Positions 16,467 through 27,458 of a DNA stretch of 64,000 bases are shown one piece after another. The DNA comes from Aromatoleum aromaticum EbN1 (GTDB taxonomy: Bacteria; Pseudomonadota; Gammaproteobacteria; Burkholderiales; Rhodocyclaceae). Positions within the stretch are counted from its first letter, which is position 1; every line of letters begins with the position of its first letter. The stretch is from the NCBI RefSeq assembly GCF_000025965.1, contig NC_006513.1:3286001-3350000 (forward strand). Direction: 5' to 3'. The notes beneath the pieces are model-generated. The model was not told where the DNA came from. It searched no databases and was given only the letters and a program-made list of their open reading frames with translations. A program made the position numbers and the translations under genes.

Positions 16467-18275
16467 ATGACTGCTCCCGACGCCCCGTTCGACGCGCGGG
16501 CCTTCCTCAGGACAGTGCCCGAGGAGCCTGGTGTCTATCGCATGATCGGCGCCGACGAGCGGGTGCTCTACGTCGGCAAGGCGAAGAATCTCAAGCGCCG
16601 CGTGTCGAGCTATTTCCAGCGTACCCAGCCCAGCCCGCGGATCGCGATGATGGTCGCGCAGATCCTGCGTGTCGACATCACGCCGACGCGCTCCGAAGCC
16701 GAAGCGCTGCTGCTCGAGAACAACCTCATCAAGAGTCTCGCGCCGCGCTACAACATCCTGTTTCGTGACGACAAAACCTATCCGTACATCGAGCTGTCCG
16801 GTGACGAATTCCCGCGCCTGGCCTATCACCGCGGCGCGTTCACCAAAGGCGCCCGCTATTTCGGCCCGTTTCCGAACGTGTGGGCGGTGCGCGAAAGCAT
16901 CCACCTGCTGCAGAAGACGTTCCGTCTGCGCACCTGCGAAAACCCGGTGTTCCAGAATCGCTCGCGTCCCTGCCTGCTGCACCAGATCAAGCGCTGTACC
17001 GCGCCGTGCGTCGGCCTGATCGACAAGGAGGCCTACGCCGCCGATGTCAGGCTCGCGGCGCGTTTCCTCGAGGGTCGGGCCTCGGAAGTCATCGACGACC
17101 TCACGGCCCGCATGCACGCGGCGGCCGAGCGCCTGGCGTTCGAGGAAGCCGCGGCGTGCCGTGACCAGGTGCGCGTGCTGCAGGCGGTGCTCGCGCGCCA
17201 GTTCGTCGACAGCCGCAAGGACGAGGATGTCGATATCATCGCCGCGGTCGAGGAGGGCAGCGTGACCTGCGTGAACATCGCCATGGTGCGCGGCGGCAGG
17301 CATCTCGGCGACCGCCCGCAATTCCCCAGTGCGACGGCCGGCATCGGCATGCTGGACGCTGCGCTCGCGTTCATCGAGCAGCACTACCGCGAACACGAGC
17401 TGCCGGCGAAACTCCTCGTGGATGTGCCGCTCGCCCCGGTAAGGGTGCTGATGGACGAGATCTGCGACAAGCCCTGCACGTTGCTCGTGCCGCGTCTGCA
17501 GGCTGAAAAAGTGTGGATGGGGATGGCGGAGAACAACGCGCGCCTCGCGATCATCGCCCGCGCGCGGGACACCGGCCGCGCCGAAATGCGCCTCGAAGCG
17601 CTGCGCGAGACGCTCGACCTGGCTGAGGCGCCGCGGCGAATCGAGTGCTTCGACATCAGCCACACGATGGGCGAAGCGACCGTCGCATCGTGCGTCGTGA
17701 GCGTCGACGGGGCGATGAAGAACTCCGAATACCGCCGCTACAACATCACCGGAATCACTCCCGGCGATGATTTCGCCGCGATGCGCCAGGTCCTCGAGCG
17801 CCGCTACGGCAAGGTCGCAGCCGGCGAGGGCGTGTGTCCCGACCTGATACTGATCGATGGCGGCAAGGGGCAGGTCAGTTCGGCACGTTCGGTGCTGGCC
17901 GATGTCGGGCTGGAGTCGATTGCGATGGTCGGGGTGGCGAAAGGCGAGGAGCGCAAGCCCGGCCTGGAGACGCTGGTTTTCCCGGATGGCCGCATGCAGA
18001 ACCTCGCGATCGACCATCCGGCACTGCACCTGATCCAGGAAATCCGCGACGAGGCCCACCGCTTCGCAATCACGGGCCACCGTGCCCGGCGGGCGAAAGC
18101 GCGTATCGGTTCACGGCTCGAGGACATTCCCGGCATCGGTCCAATGCGCCGGCGCAACCTGCTCGCGAGCTTCGGCGGACTCGACGGCGTGCGCGCCGCA
18201 ACCGTCGAGGACCTGTGCCGCGTCGGCGGGGTCAGCCGAAAGACTGCGGAAGCGATATACAATGCCCTGCATTGA
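16467..18275 (+). CDS. uvrC: Excinuclease ABC subunit C
   Basis: The nucleotide-excision repair nuclease making both incisions around a lesion. The N-terminal GIY-YIG domain (PEEPGVYRMIGADERVLYVGKAKNLKRRVSSYF) makes the 3' cut. A UVR/UvrB-binding motif (ERLAFEEAAACRDQVRVLQ) and the RNase H-like endonuclease domain (ECFDISHTMGEATVAS, DLILIDGGKGQ) follow, then tandem helix-hairpin-helix motifs (DIPGIGPMRRRNLL, VGGVSRKTAEAIY). It is 602 aa, full length. The complementary strand carries a long but spurious open frame. Confidence 0.97.
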   Translation: MTAPDAPFDARAFLRTVPEEPGVYRMIGADERVLYVGKAKNLKRRVSSYFQRTQPSPRIAMMVAQILRVDITPTRSEAEALLLENNLIKSLAPRYNILFRDDKTYPYIELSGDEFPRLAYHRGAFTKGARYFGPFPNVWAVRESIHLLQKTFRLRTCENPVFQNRSRPCLLHQIKRCTAPCVGLIDKEAYAADVRLAARFLEGRASEVIDDLTARMHAAAERLAFEEAAACRDQVRVLQAVLARQFVDSRKDEDVDIIAAVEEGSVTCVNIAMVRGGRHLGDRPQFPSATAGIGMLDAALAFIEQHYREHELPAKLLVDVPLAPVRVLMDEICDKPCTLLVPRLQAEKVWMGMAENNARLAIIARARDTGRAEMRLEALRETLDLAEAPRRIECFDISHTMGEATVASCVVSVDGAMKNSEYRRYNITGITPGDDFAAMRQVLERRYGKVAAGEGVCPDLILIDGGKGQVSSARSVLADVGLESIAMVGVAKGEERKPGLETLVFPDGRMQNLAIDHPALHLIQEIRDEAHRFAITGHRARRAKARIGSRLEDIPGIGPMRRRNLLASFGGLDGVRAATVEDLCRVGGVSRKTAEAIYNALH

Positions 18276-18307
18276 CGCGCTCGCCTCGGCCCGAAAGGCC
18301 TCATTCA

Positions 18308-18901
18308 ATGTTATTCAACGTTCCAAATTCGCTGACCTGGGCGCGCATTGCGCTGATCCCGCTGTTCGTCGGCGTGTTTTATCTTCCCGACAGCTGGCTC
18401 GACGCCGAAGAGAAAAATTTCGCCGCAACGATCATTTTCATCATCGCAGCCGCCACCGACTGGTTCGACGGTTATCTTGCCCGCGCACTCAACCAGACTT
18501 CGGCTTTCGGCGCGTTTCTCGACCCGGTCGCGGACAAGCTGATGGTTGCAGCAGCGCTGATCCTGCTCGTGCAGCTCGCGCGCGTCGATTCCATCATCGC
18601 TGTCGTCATCATCGGCCGGGAGATCACGATTTCGGCACTCCGCGAATGGATGGCGCGGGTCGGCCAGTCGGCCGGTGTTGCGGTCGCTTTTGTCGGGAAG
18701 TTGAAAACCGCGGCGCAGATGACGGCCATTCCCCTGCTGCTCTATAATGCCCCGCTACTGTCGCTGGACCTGCGCGTGATCGGCAACGTCCTGATTTACA
18801 TCGCCGCAGCCCTGACGTTGTGGTCGATGGGCTATTACCTTCACCGGGCGATGCCACAGCTTGCCCGCTACGACCGGGATATTCGAAACAAAAGCGGTTG
18901 A
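18308..18901 (+). CDS. pgsA: CDP-diacylglycerol-glycerol-3-phosphate phosphatidyltransferase
   Basis: It makes phosphatidylglycerophosphate, the committed step to phosphatidylglycerol. The CDP-alcohol phosphotransferase motif is DWFDGYLARALNQTSAFGAF followed by LDPVADK. The start giving MLFNVPNSLTWARIALIP is the family N terminus. It is 197 aa with about five membrane helices. The TGA stop lies inside the -35 box of the downstream tRNA promoter. The uvrC-pgsA-tRNA-Gly-tRNA-Cys order is as in many proteobacteria. Confidence 0.95.
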   Translation: MLFNVPNSLTWARIALIPLFVGVFYLPDSWLDAEEKNFAATIIFIIAAATDWFDGYLARALNQTSAFGAFLDPVADKLMVAAALILLVQLARVDSIIAVVIIGREITISALREWMARVGQSAGVAVAFVGKLKTAAQMTAIPLLLYNAPLLSLDLRVIGNVLIYIAAALTLWSMGYYLHRAMPQLARYDRDIRNKSG

Positions 18902-18925
18902 CAAGCGAAAATACGAACCTATAAT
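18898..18925 (+). promoter_or_regulatory. Consensus sigma-70 promoter for the tRNA-Gly/tRNA-Cys genes
   Basis: TTGACA (18898-18903), 16 bases, TATAAT (18920-18925), 12 bases before the tRNA. Both boxes match the consensus perfectly; the -35 overlaps the pgsA stop codon. Confidence 0.92.
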
Positions 18926-18937
18926 GGCGGTCTTTCA

Positions 18938-19013
18938 GCGGGAATAGCTCAGTTGGTAGAGCGCAACCTTGCCAAGGTTGAGGTCGCGAGTTCGAGACTC
19001 GTTTCCCGCTCCA
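18938..19013 (+). tRNA. tRNA-Gly (anticodon GCC)
   Basis: A 76-nt cloverleaf with acceptor stem GCGGGAA/TTCCCGC, D-arm AGCTCAGTTGGTAGAGC, anticodon stem-loop CAACCTTGCCAAGGTTG, T-arm GAGTTCGAGACTC, and an encoded TCCA end. Confidence 0.97.
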
Positions 19014-19083
19014 GAATTTCCGGGAAATTCCGTTTGGATTTTCCCCCCGATGAAGGCGCGTCGGGAAGGCAGGCCAGCAAGCT

Positions 19084-19157
19084 GGCGCGATGGCAGAGTG
19101 GTTATGCAGCGGCCTGCAAAGCCGTGTACATCGGTTCGATTCCGGTTCGCGCCTCCA
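19084..19157 (+). tRNA. tRNA-Cys (anticodon GCA)
   Basis: A 74-nt tRNA with acceptor GGCGCGA/TTCGCGCC, anticodon loop CCTGCAAAG, T-arm ATCGGTTCGATTCCGGT, and an encoded TCCA. Its 3' half (19110-19157) is duplicated at 44186-44233, so it is the likely attachment site of the island that follows. In E. coli the equivalent cluster continues with tRNA-Leu; here it does not. Confidence 0.97.
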
Positions 19158-19173
19158 ATAGAATCAATGACTT

Positions 19174-19198
19174 AAGCCCGCTATAGCGGGCTTTTTTT
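19174..19198 (+). terminator. Rho-independent terminator after tRNA-Cys
   Basis: AGCCCGC-TAT-AGCGGGCT is followed by TTTTTTT. A related hairpin (AACCCGC...GCGGGTT plus T-run) follows the partial tRNA-Cys at 44.25 kb. Confidence 0.9.
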
Positions 19199-19209
19199 CG
19201 TCCAAAAAC

Positions 19210-19312
19210 GAGTGGCAGAGTGGTTTTGCCACTCCGGAATAAAGCGGTACGTCAGCGGGCAAGTTGGCCGTGGACGCGAGTTCATCATGCCCAGGCAGCG
19301 ACAGCGTGGCGA
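19210..19312. repeat. Post-tRNA repeat, copy 1 (hairpin plus about 80 bp)
   Basis: It opens with the hairpin GAGTGGCA...TGCCACTC and continues through TTGGCCGTGGACGCGAGTTC. A close copy lies at 44287-44389 in the same order behind a partial tRNA-Cys. Both copies start about 53 bp after the tRNA 3' end. Together with the tRNA they form a direct repeat of about 200 bp. Confidence 0.8.
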
Positions 19313-19798
<486 letters not shown>

Positions 19799-21154
19799 AT
19801 GACCTCGAGATATCTTGAGTTGAGAATTCGAGAGATCCAGCATCCGGCTCGCGTCGTCCCACTGGCATTCCTGATCACCATCCTGATCGGGACTGGGTTG
19901 CTCATGTTGCCGATCTCCCGTCCCGATGCGGTAAGCGCTCCATGGATCGTGGCCCTGTTCACGTCCGTCTCGGCCGTGTGCGTCACAGGTTTGATCACCG
20001 TGGACACCGGCACCTACTGGTCGCCGTTTGGGCAGTGGGTGATCATGGCGCTGTTCCAGGTAGGCGGGTTCGGCATGATGACAGCTGCCACGCTGCTCGG
20101 GCTGATGGTGAACCGCTCCTTCCGGCTGCGTACGCGGCTCACCGCTCAGGCCGAAACGCACACGCTGGGCATCGGGGAGGTCTCCAGCGTGGCCAGGCTG
20201 GTGCTGTTCGTGACACTGATCGTTGAGGGGATCGCAGCGCTGGCGCTGATCGTGCGGCTGCGTACGGGTTATGAACTGCCTTGGGCCGAGGCGGCCTGGA
20301 GCGGTCTCTTTCACGCCGTTTCCGCCTTCAACAACGCTGGTTTCTCCATCCATGCGGACAGCTTGATGCGCTACGCGTCCGATGGCTTCCTGCTGACGCC
20401 AATCATGCTGGCGATTTTGATCGGTGGACTGGGCTTCCCGGTCCTGCATGATTTGCGCAGAAAACTTCGGAGTCCGCACCACTGGTCGGTACACACCAAG
20501 CTGACGCTGGTCGGCACCGGCGTGCTGCTGGCAGGTGGCACGATCATTCTGCTCGCCTTCGAGTGGTCGAACCCGCGCACGCTCGGTCCGATGGCGGTGG
20601 CCGACAAGGTGCTGTCGGCGATCTTCGCGTCCGTGTCTGCACGCACGGCCGGGTTCAATTCAGTCGACATCGGCGCTCTGACGCATGAAAGCCTTGGCCT
20701 GCACTACTTACTGATGTTCATCGGTGGCGGTAGCGCAGGCACGGCGGGTGGCGTCAAGGTGGGAACCGCGATGATTCTGGTGATGCTGGTCATTGCCGAG
20801 ATCAGAGGCCGGATGGATACCGAGGCGTTTGGCCGGCGTATCAGCCATTCGGCCCAGCGCCAGGCCATCACCGTGCTTGTCCTCGGCAGCGCCGTAGTCG
20901 TTCTGGGTACGGTGTTCATCCTGCACACTACTCGAATCGCCACGGATAGAGTCATCTTCGAGGTGGTCTCAGCCTTTGGAACCGTCGGTTTGTCCACTGG
21001 CATCACGGCCGAGCTGCCCGCCTCCGCACAACTCATTCTGGCCCTACTCATGTATATCGGCCGGGTTGGCACCATCACCCTCGCGGCGTCGCTTGCGCTG
21101 GGAGAGCACCGCATGCCGTTCCGCTATCCAGAGGAGCATCCCGTTGTTGGCTAG
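19799..21154 (+). CDS. TrkH/KtrB-family K+ channel subunit
   Basis: A K+-translocating membrane subunit of 451 aa from ATG 19799 (a GTG eight codons earlier is also possible; neither has a clear ribosome site). Four selectivity-filter repeats are visible, each with a central Gly: SAVCVTGLI, SAFNNAGFS, SARTAGFNS and SAFGTVGLS, with M1-P-M2 segments around them. It is closer to the short KtrB form than to the 480-plus residue TrkH. It works with the RCK-domain gating subunit encoded immediately downstream. Confidence 0.92.
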   Translation: MTSRYLELRIREIQHPARVVPLAFLITILIGTGLLMLPISRPDAVSAPWIVALFTSVSAVCVTGLITVDTGTYWSPFGQWVIMALFQVGGFGMMTAATLLGLMVNRSFRLRTRLTAQAETHTLGIGEVSSVARLVLFVTLIVEGIAALALIVRLRTGYELPWAEAAWSGLFHAVSAFNNAGFSIHADSLMRYASDGFLLTPIMLAILIGGLGFPVLHDLRRKLRSPHHWSVHTKLTLVGTGVLLAGGTIILLAFEWSNPRTLGPMAVADKVLSAIFASVSARTAGFNSVDIGALTHESLGLHYLLMFIGGGSAGTAGGVKVGTAMILVMLVIAEIRGRMDTEAFGRRISHSAQRQAITVLVLGSAVVVLGTVFILHTTRIATDRVIFEVVSAFGTVGLSTGITAELPASAQLILALLMYIGRVGTITLAASLALGEHRMPFRYPEEHPVVG

Positions 21155-21842
21155 GCTATTTACAGAGCAGTTCGCCTTTTCGAAGGGCGACAGTGTGGTC
21201 GTGATCGGCCTGGGCCGCTTCGGCGGGGCCGTCGCCAACTCCCTGATGCAACTGGGTCACGACGTGATGGGGATCGACCGCGATGCGGAGCCGGTTCACG
21301 AGTGGGCCGATCTGCTCACCCATGCGGTGCAGGCCGATTCGACCAACGCGATGACTATGCGCCAACTCGGCGTGGCCGATTTCGCGCACGCCATCGTGGG
21401 TATCGGCGGCGACCTCGCAGCCAGTCTGATGACGGTAATGGCGCTGACCGAACTGGAGATTCCCGACATCTGGGTCAAAGCCATGACGCCCCAGCACGGC
21501 AAGATCGCCGAGCGTATCGGCGCGCACCACATCGTCTATCCGGAAGCCGACATGGGCGAGCGCGTCGCCCATCTGATCAGCGGGCGGATGATGGACTATA
21601 TTGAGTTCGAAGATGGCTTCGCAATCGCGAAGATCCACGCGCCCGCCGCCACCCACGACCTCACGCTCGCCGCGTCGGCCGTGCGCGAGAAGTTCGGTGT
21701 CACGGTCGTCGGCATCAAGCGTGCCCATGAAGATTTCCAGCACGGAAAGCCGAACAGTATCGTGCGCCCGGGTGATCTGTTGATCGTTTCCGGCCCCACC
21801 AAGAAGGTCGAGGCTTTTGCGGCCAGCGGCCGCCGCCGTTAG
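21147..21842 (+). CDS. TrkA/KtrA-family K+ uptake regulatory subunit (RCK domain)
   Basis: A cytosolic gating ring subunit of about 231 aa. The N-terminal RCK_N Rossmann fold (VVVIGLGRFGGAVANSLMQLGHDVMGIDRD) binds nucleotide, and an RCK_C domain follows (GVTVVGIKRAHEDFQ ... PGDLLIVSGPTKKVE). It probably starts at one of two TTG codons (21144 or 21147) overlapping the stop of the channel gene; no ATG is available before the conserved fold. It forms a two-gene operon with the channel subunit. Confidence 0.9.
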   Translation: MARLFTEQFAFSKGDSVVVIGLGRFGGAVANSLMQLGHDVMGIDRDAEPVHEWADLLTHAVQADSTNAMTMRQLGVADFAHAIVGIGGDLAASLMTVMALTELEIPDIWVKAMTPQHGKIAERIGAHHIVYPEADMGERVAHLISGRMMDYIEFEDGFAIAKIHAPAATHDLTLAASAVREKFGVTVVGIKRAHEDFQHGKPNSIVRPGDLLIVSGPTKKVEAFAASGRRR

Positions 21843-21926
21843 CCAGCCCGGTAACCTGCGGATGAGAACGGAGCTGTGCTCCGACCGGCGGGTTCCTGCT
21901 TCTACTTCTGAAAGGGCTTTCGGTAC

Positions 21927-22148
21927 ATGCTCAACTGGATCCTGAGTCAATTCAAGCGGCAGCGGACTGAAGATCTCGAGCGGGCGCGAGAAATGGTCAG
22001 GGCTGCCAAAAGTGGCAGGCAACATATCGACCCCGTCAAGGCACGCGAGCTGGCCCGCGCACTCGGGATCGAAGTCGATGCCCATCAGAGCATTGATCAG
22101 GTAATTGACAAAATCCGACGCTATCTCACACGCATTGGCGAGAGGTGA
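21927..22148 (+). CDS. Hypothetical protein (73 aa) downstream of the K+ uptake genes
   Basis: A small, probably helical and charged protein (MLNWILSQFKRQRTEDLERA ... IDKIRRYLTRIGER). ATG is preceded by GAAAGGGC. It may be co-transcribed with the K+ transporter, about 85 bp away. No family is recognised. Confidence 0.55.
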   Translation: MLNWILSQFKRQRTEDLERAREMVRAAKSGRQHIDPVKARELARALGIEVDAHQSIDQVIDKIRRYLTRIGER

Positions 22149-22403
22149 AACTGACCGCCTGGAAGCACTGAACGAGAGTCAGGCAAGGTGAGCGCGGCCT
22201 CTGCTAGTGAGCCCTTTCGAATGACCGTAGTGCCTCGACAACAGGCATCAATCCGAGCGCGAACGAAGGGCAGCAACGGGTCGAGGTTGAAGCGGCGTGT
22301 CGCCGGCCCGACCGGGCGACGCGGGTAGCGCGGTCGCTCGCCATCGCCCCCGAACGTGCGGTACCCGATCCTTTCATCGATGTGCGCGCGCAGATGCGAG
22401 CGA
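22149..22403. other. Gap with no confident gene
   Basis: Several short leftward frames run into the hydrolase gene here, but none has a start signal or a recognisable motif. Confidence 0.4.
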
Positions 22404-23057
22404 TCACGCGCCGCCTCCATCGGTCCAGTGGCGCACCTGCTCGGCGACCCATGCGCCGTCGTCGAGTGGAAGGTCGTGGCCTGCGTAGGGGTGGATCCGC
22501 AGCGAGCAGTTCCACGCCGCGGCGATCGCCTTCGAGCACGCGACGTGCACCAGCCGGTCGTTCCGGCTCGCGAGGACGAGCACCGGCGGGGCAGGGCGGT
22601 CGCGCGGCGGGCGATAGCGCGCCGCGGCGAAAAGCTGGCGCACCGCGTTCGCGAGCGTCACCGGATGACGAACGCGCAGCGTGACCCATTCGTCGACCAG
22701 CCGCTCATCGCGCTGCCCGCTCGTCAGCCGGAGGATCATCGTCTCGCACGCGCGCGCGTCGTCGCGCAGCGCGAGGTACAGCAGCCGCGCATAGCTGCGC
22801 GGGCGAAGGCGGCGGTAGAACGGGCTGTAGGTGCGAAGGCTCGTGTTGATCAGCACGCATTCGGCGATCTCCGCGGGATGCCGGTCGGCCCAAGCGAGCG
22901 CGACCATCGCGCCGAGCGACAGCGCGAGCAGGCGGTACGGCGGGTCGACCCCGAGCCGAAACAGCGTACTCCTGCAGTCTTCGGCAATCCGCGGCACGTC
23001 GCCCGGACTCGTCTCGCGATGCCGCGCGCCGGTTCCCGGCAGGTCGAGCGCGACGAT
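22404..23057 (-). pseudogene. Alpha/beta hydrolase, 3' part, split by an IS21-family element
   Basis: The main body of an alpha/beta-fold hydrolase. LDLPGTGARHRE is the oxyanion-loop region, LLALSLGAMVALAWADRHP is the nucleophile elbow (Ser in LSLGA, a variant of G-x-S-x-G with Ser replacing the first Gly), NDRLVHV has the acid and YAGHDLPLDD the catalytic His. Joined with 25253-25153 and omitting one ACGAT target copy, it restores a 249-aa frame without other lesions, so the insertion is probably recent. Substrate unknown. Confidence 0.85.
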
Positions 23058-23202
23058 TGTCAATGCCGATTTAAAACTGACACGCTTTCCCGGCGGTTGC
23101 CGATTTAAAACTGATACACCTCTATCCCATTGACATGTGCGACGGAGCGCCCCGAAGGGAGGGCCGAAGGCCCGACCGCAGGGGCGCTCCGTCGCGCGGC
23201 CC

Positions 23203-25112
<1,910 letters not shown>

Positions 25113-25152
25113 TCAATCGGCAGCCCGTATCAACTTACATCCGGCAGTGACA

Positions 25153-25253
25153 ACGATGCGCGAATCGGGAACGATGCATGCAAACGTCTCGAGGAAGCCA
25201 CCCCAGTGACCGCTTTCGCGCGTGAGCCCGCGCAGGAAGACCCAGGTCTTCAT
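25153..25253 (-). pseudogene. Alpha/beta hydrolase, 5' fragment (34 codons)
   Basis: It encodes MKTWVFLRGLTRESGHWGGF and continues to DSRIV, where the IS21 element begins; the reading resumes at VALDLPGTG on the far side. The HGxx-type oxyanion segment is RGLTRESGHW. Its ATG lies just after the stop of the M14-type peptidase gene, suggesting the two were co-transcribed. Confidence 0.8.
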
Positions 25254-25257
25254 CCGC

Positions 25258-26274
25258 TCACCGGTACCAGCGGTCGAGCGCGCGCGCCGCATGCACCGCC
25301 CGCGCATTCCCCCGCGGGATCCATGCAGCGAAGCTCGCTGCCGCGCGCGACAGAAAGTCGAGCAGCGACAGGTGCCGGCGCAGCACGCGCTGCTGCCGGT
25401 GTGCGAGCCGCGGATTGAAGATCCCGTGCTTCGAGAACATCTGCCGCGGGTTCTTCTTGACCCACAGCCACGCGCCCATCTCGAGCGTCAGCGGCAGAAA
25501 GATGCGGCCCGGCGCACGGGCCGCGCGCAGATGGAGGTAATCCCACAGATCGCCGTGCGCGAGGTACTGGAGGCTTTGCGGCTCGAAGATGTAGGGGTGG
25601 TGCGGGTGCGTCCGCCGGAATATCTCCTCGAGCGCATGGACCTCGGCGAGGTGGGAGAACGGCTCGCGCGTGTGCGCGTACGGAAACCAGATACGGTCGC
25701 TGAGGCCGAAACCCGAGTGGCAGTCGAGCGCGATGCTGAATTCCCGCGCGAGCAGCTCAGCCGCGACGGTTTTGCACAGCGCCGCGCTCTCGACCTCCAT
25801 CGCGTCGCCGAGATGGCCGCGGAACCACGGCAGGTGTGCGCTGATCCGGTGCCCGCCGATCAGTGGGGGCACGCGCTCGTGCGCCTCGAGCGGCGCGTTG
25901 CGCATCAGGTCGACCCCGTTCGGGTTCGCGCGCGTCGCGCGCCACATGCCGCCGGGATTGACGAGCGGCATGAACAGGAGCCGCACCGATTCGAGCTGGC
26001 GATGAAGGGTCGCGTCCCACCGCAGGCGCATCACGAGGTGCCTCAGGTACGCGACGACGACGTCCGTGCCGATGCGCTCGAGCCCATGCACACCGCCGAC
26101 GAATCCGACCGCGGGCGCGTTGGTGTCGGGGTTGCCGAGCGCGATCGCGTAGATCGGGAATCTCGCTGCCGCACCCGCCTCGACCTCACGGACGACCCGC
26201 ACGTCAAGAACCCCGTGTCCCGCGTCGATGACGCGTTCGAGCTCGACGAGCTCCGGAAGCGCGGCGTCGGGCAT
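25258..26274 (-). CDS. M14-family zinc carboxypeptidase-like / succinylglutamate desuccinylase-type hydrolase
   Basis: 338 aa. Zn ligands H and E are seen in GFVGGVHGLERIG, the N-P-x-G segment in FMPLVNPGGMW and NPNGVDLMRN, and the third ligand in IALDCHSGFGLSDR, with a later Glu in LTLEMGAWLW. These match M14 peptidases and the related deacylases of the AstE/aspartoacylase group. No signal peptide, so it is probably cytosolic. Substrate unknown. The open frame extends far upstream, but that is a shadow of the acyltransferase gene. It precedes the split alpha/beta hydrolase in the same orientation. Confidence 0.8.
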   Translation of the reverse strand: MPDAALPELVELERVIDAGHGVLDVRVVREVEAGAAARFPIYAIALGNPDTNAPAVGFVGGVHGLERIGTDVVVAYLRHLVMRLRWDATLHRQLESVRLLFMPLVNPGGMWRATRANPNGVDLMRNAPLEAHERVPPLIGGHRISAHLPWFRGHLGDAMEVESAALCKTVAAELLAREFSIALDCHSGFGLSDRIWFPYAHTREPFSHLAEVHALEEIFRRTHPHHPYIFEPQSLQYLAHGDLWDYLHLRAARAPGRIFLPLTLEMGAWLWVKKNPRQMFSKHGIFNPRLAHRQQRVLRRHLSLLDFLSRAAASFAAWIPRGNARAVHAARALDRWYR

Positions 26275-26426
26275 CGGGCGGCTCCGCGTCACGTCCGCGC
26301 AGCGGCCCCTCGCGAGCGCGGCAGCGGAAACGGCTGCGCGGGGCGGCGGCGCGGATCGGGTCGTTGAAACGAGAATGCCATGTTGACTTGATAAGGTGCG
26401 GCCAAGCGTTCGAACCGGAAACGAAG

Positions 26427-26585
26427 ATGAACCGGAAATCCTTTCGGCGTATCCGCCTGCTGCCGGCGCTCGCGCTCGGCCGCGCGATCCTTTGCGGAGT
26501 GCTCGAGTTCGTTGCGCTGCAGCGCGCTCGACCGGGTCGAGCCGGCACGCGACGGGCTGCGGGAATCGACAGGGCGCAGTCCTGA
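26427..26585 (+). CDS. Possible small hypothetical protein (52 aa)
   Basis: A short rightward ORF beginning MNRKSFRRIRLLPALALGRA, strongly basic with one hydrophobic segment (LALGRAILCGVLEFVALQ). ATG follows GGAAACGAAG, a plausible ribosome site. It is the only candidate between two leftward genes. There is no family evidence. Confidence 0.3.
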   Translation: MNRKSFRRIRLLPALALGRAILCGVLEFVALQRARPGRAGTRRAAGIDRAQS

Positions 26586-26650
26586 AATCAAAGACGACCG
26601 CACGCGGCTTTGCAACGGCAACGACGGAAGGTCCGGCGGCGAGCGAGATC

Positions 26651-26682
26651 GTGAGCCGGCCCTGCCGGCCCTGCCGGCTCAC
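26651..26682. terminator. Hairpin at the acyltransferase stop codon
   Basis: GTGAGCCGGC and GCCGGCTCAC form a perfect 10-bp stem with a 12-base loop overlapping the stop of the leftward gene. No T-run, so it may be an mRNA-end stabiliser rather than a true terminator. Confidence 0.45.
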
Positions 26683-27458
26683 GCGGCGTGGCGGATCGCA
26701 TCCGCTTCGCCGACGAACAGCGCGTCGGCGATGACCGTGCGCGCACGCCGCGCAACGGCCTTGCGATCCGCTCCCGCGGTCGTGAGCGGCGCCCCGCTGG
26801 CGAGCTTCAGCGTGAGGTCGGATGTACGCACGATCGACTGGAGGCTCTGCCAGAGCGTCGTGTCGCCGGCGTATGCGGCCGCCGCGCTGCGCGACCCTCG
26901 CGCGTCCTCGTAGCGCAGCGCGAGCGGCACGACCGGGCGCCGGGCGGCGACCGCGCCCTGCAGCAGCGCGGCGTGAAAATGCAGAAGTCGCGAGCCGTCG
27001 GTCGTCGTGCCTTCTGGGAATACCGCGACGCACGCGCCGGCGGCGATTGCCGCGGTGATCGCCTGCTCGGTTCGTCGCGCGTCTGCGGCGCTGCCGCGGC
27101 GCAGGAACAGCGTGTCGTGGCGCGCCGCGAGCCAGCCAACCAGCGGCCAGGTGCGCACCTCGGCTTTCGCGACGAAGGCAGCGGGCGCAAGGGCGTTGAT
27201 CGCGAAAACATCGACCCATGACACGTGGTTCGCGACGATCAGGCTGTGTGGCGGTGGCGCCGGGCCGTCGAGCTCGACCCGGATCCCGAGCACGCGCAGC
27301 AGGCGCTGCGACCAGATCTGCCGGACGCGACGCCGTGCGGGTGCGGGGAGCGCCGGGACGACGAGCAGCGTCGCCGCAGCGCCCAGCAGCAGATGGTGCG
27401 CGAGCCGCAACAGCCGCCAACAGCGCCGCGCGGCGGACACCTCGGCTGCGACCGTCAC
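26679..27458 (-). CDS. olsA: 1-acyl-glycerol-3-phosphate / lyso-ornithine lipid O-acyltransferase
   Basis: A PlsC-type acyltransferase of 259 aa. An N-terminal hydrophobic segment precedes the catalytic NHVSWVDVF (H-x4-D) and the acceptor-binding VFPEGTTTDG. It starts with GTG overlapping the stop of the GNAT gene (GTGA), so the pair is translationally coupled. Pairing with an OlsB-like N-acyltransferase indicates OlsA: O-acylation of lyso-ornithine lipid to ornithine lipid, a phosphorus-free membrane lipid. A general phosphatidic-acid role cannot be excluded. Confidence 0.82.
   Translation of the reverse strand: MTVAAEVSAARRCWRLLRLAHHLLLGAAATLLVVPALPAPARRRVRQIWSQRLLRVLGIRVELDGPAPPPHSLIVANHVSWVDVFAINALAPAAFVAKAEVRTWPLVGWLAARHDTLFLRRGSAADARRTEQAITAAIAAGACVAVFPEGTTTDGSRLLHFHAALLQGAVAARRPVVPLALRYEDARGSRSAAAAYAGDTTLWQSLQSIVRTSDLTLKLASGAPLTTAGADRKAVARRARTVIADALFVGEADAIRHAA

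Noticed and set aside
16440-18080. Long open frame opposite uvrC (over 500 codons)
   Set aside because: It is antisense to an unmistakable uvrC; such shadows are common in high-GC genes.
22121-22420. Leftward 99-codon frame beyond the hydrolase
   Set aside because: It lacks a ribosome site and motif, and its codon pattern resembles shadow sequence.
26275-27420. N-terminal extension of the M14-type protein to 720 codons
   Set aside because: The extension is antisense-frame sequence of the acyltransferase gene, arginine-rich, and the family N terminus matches the ATG at 26274.
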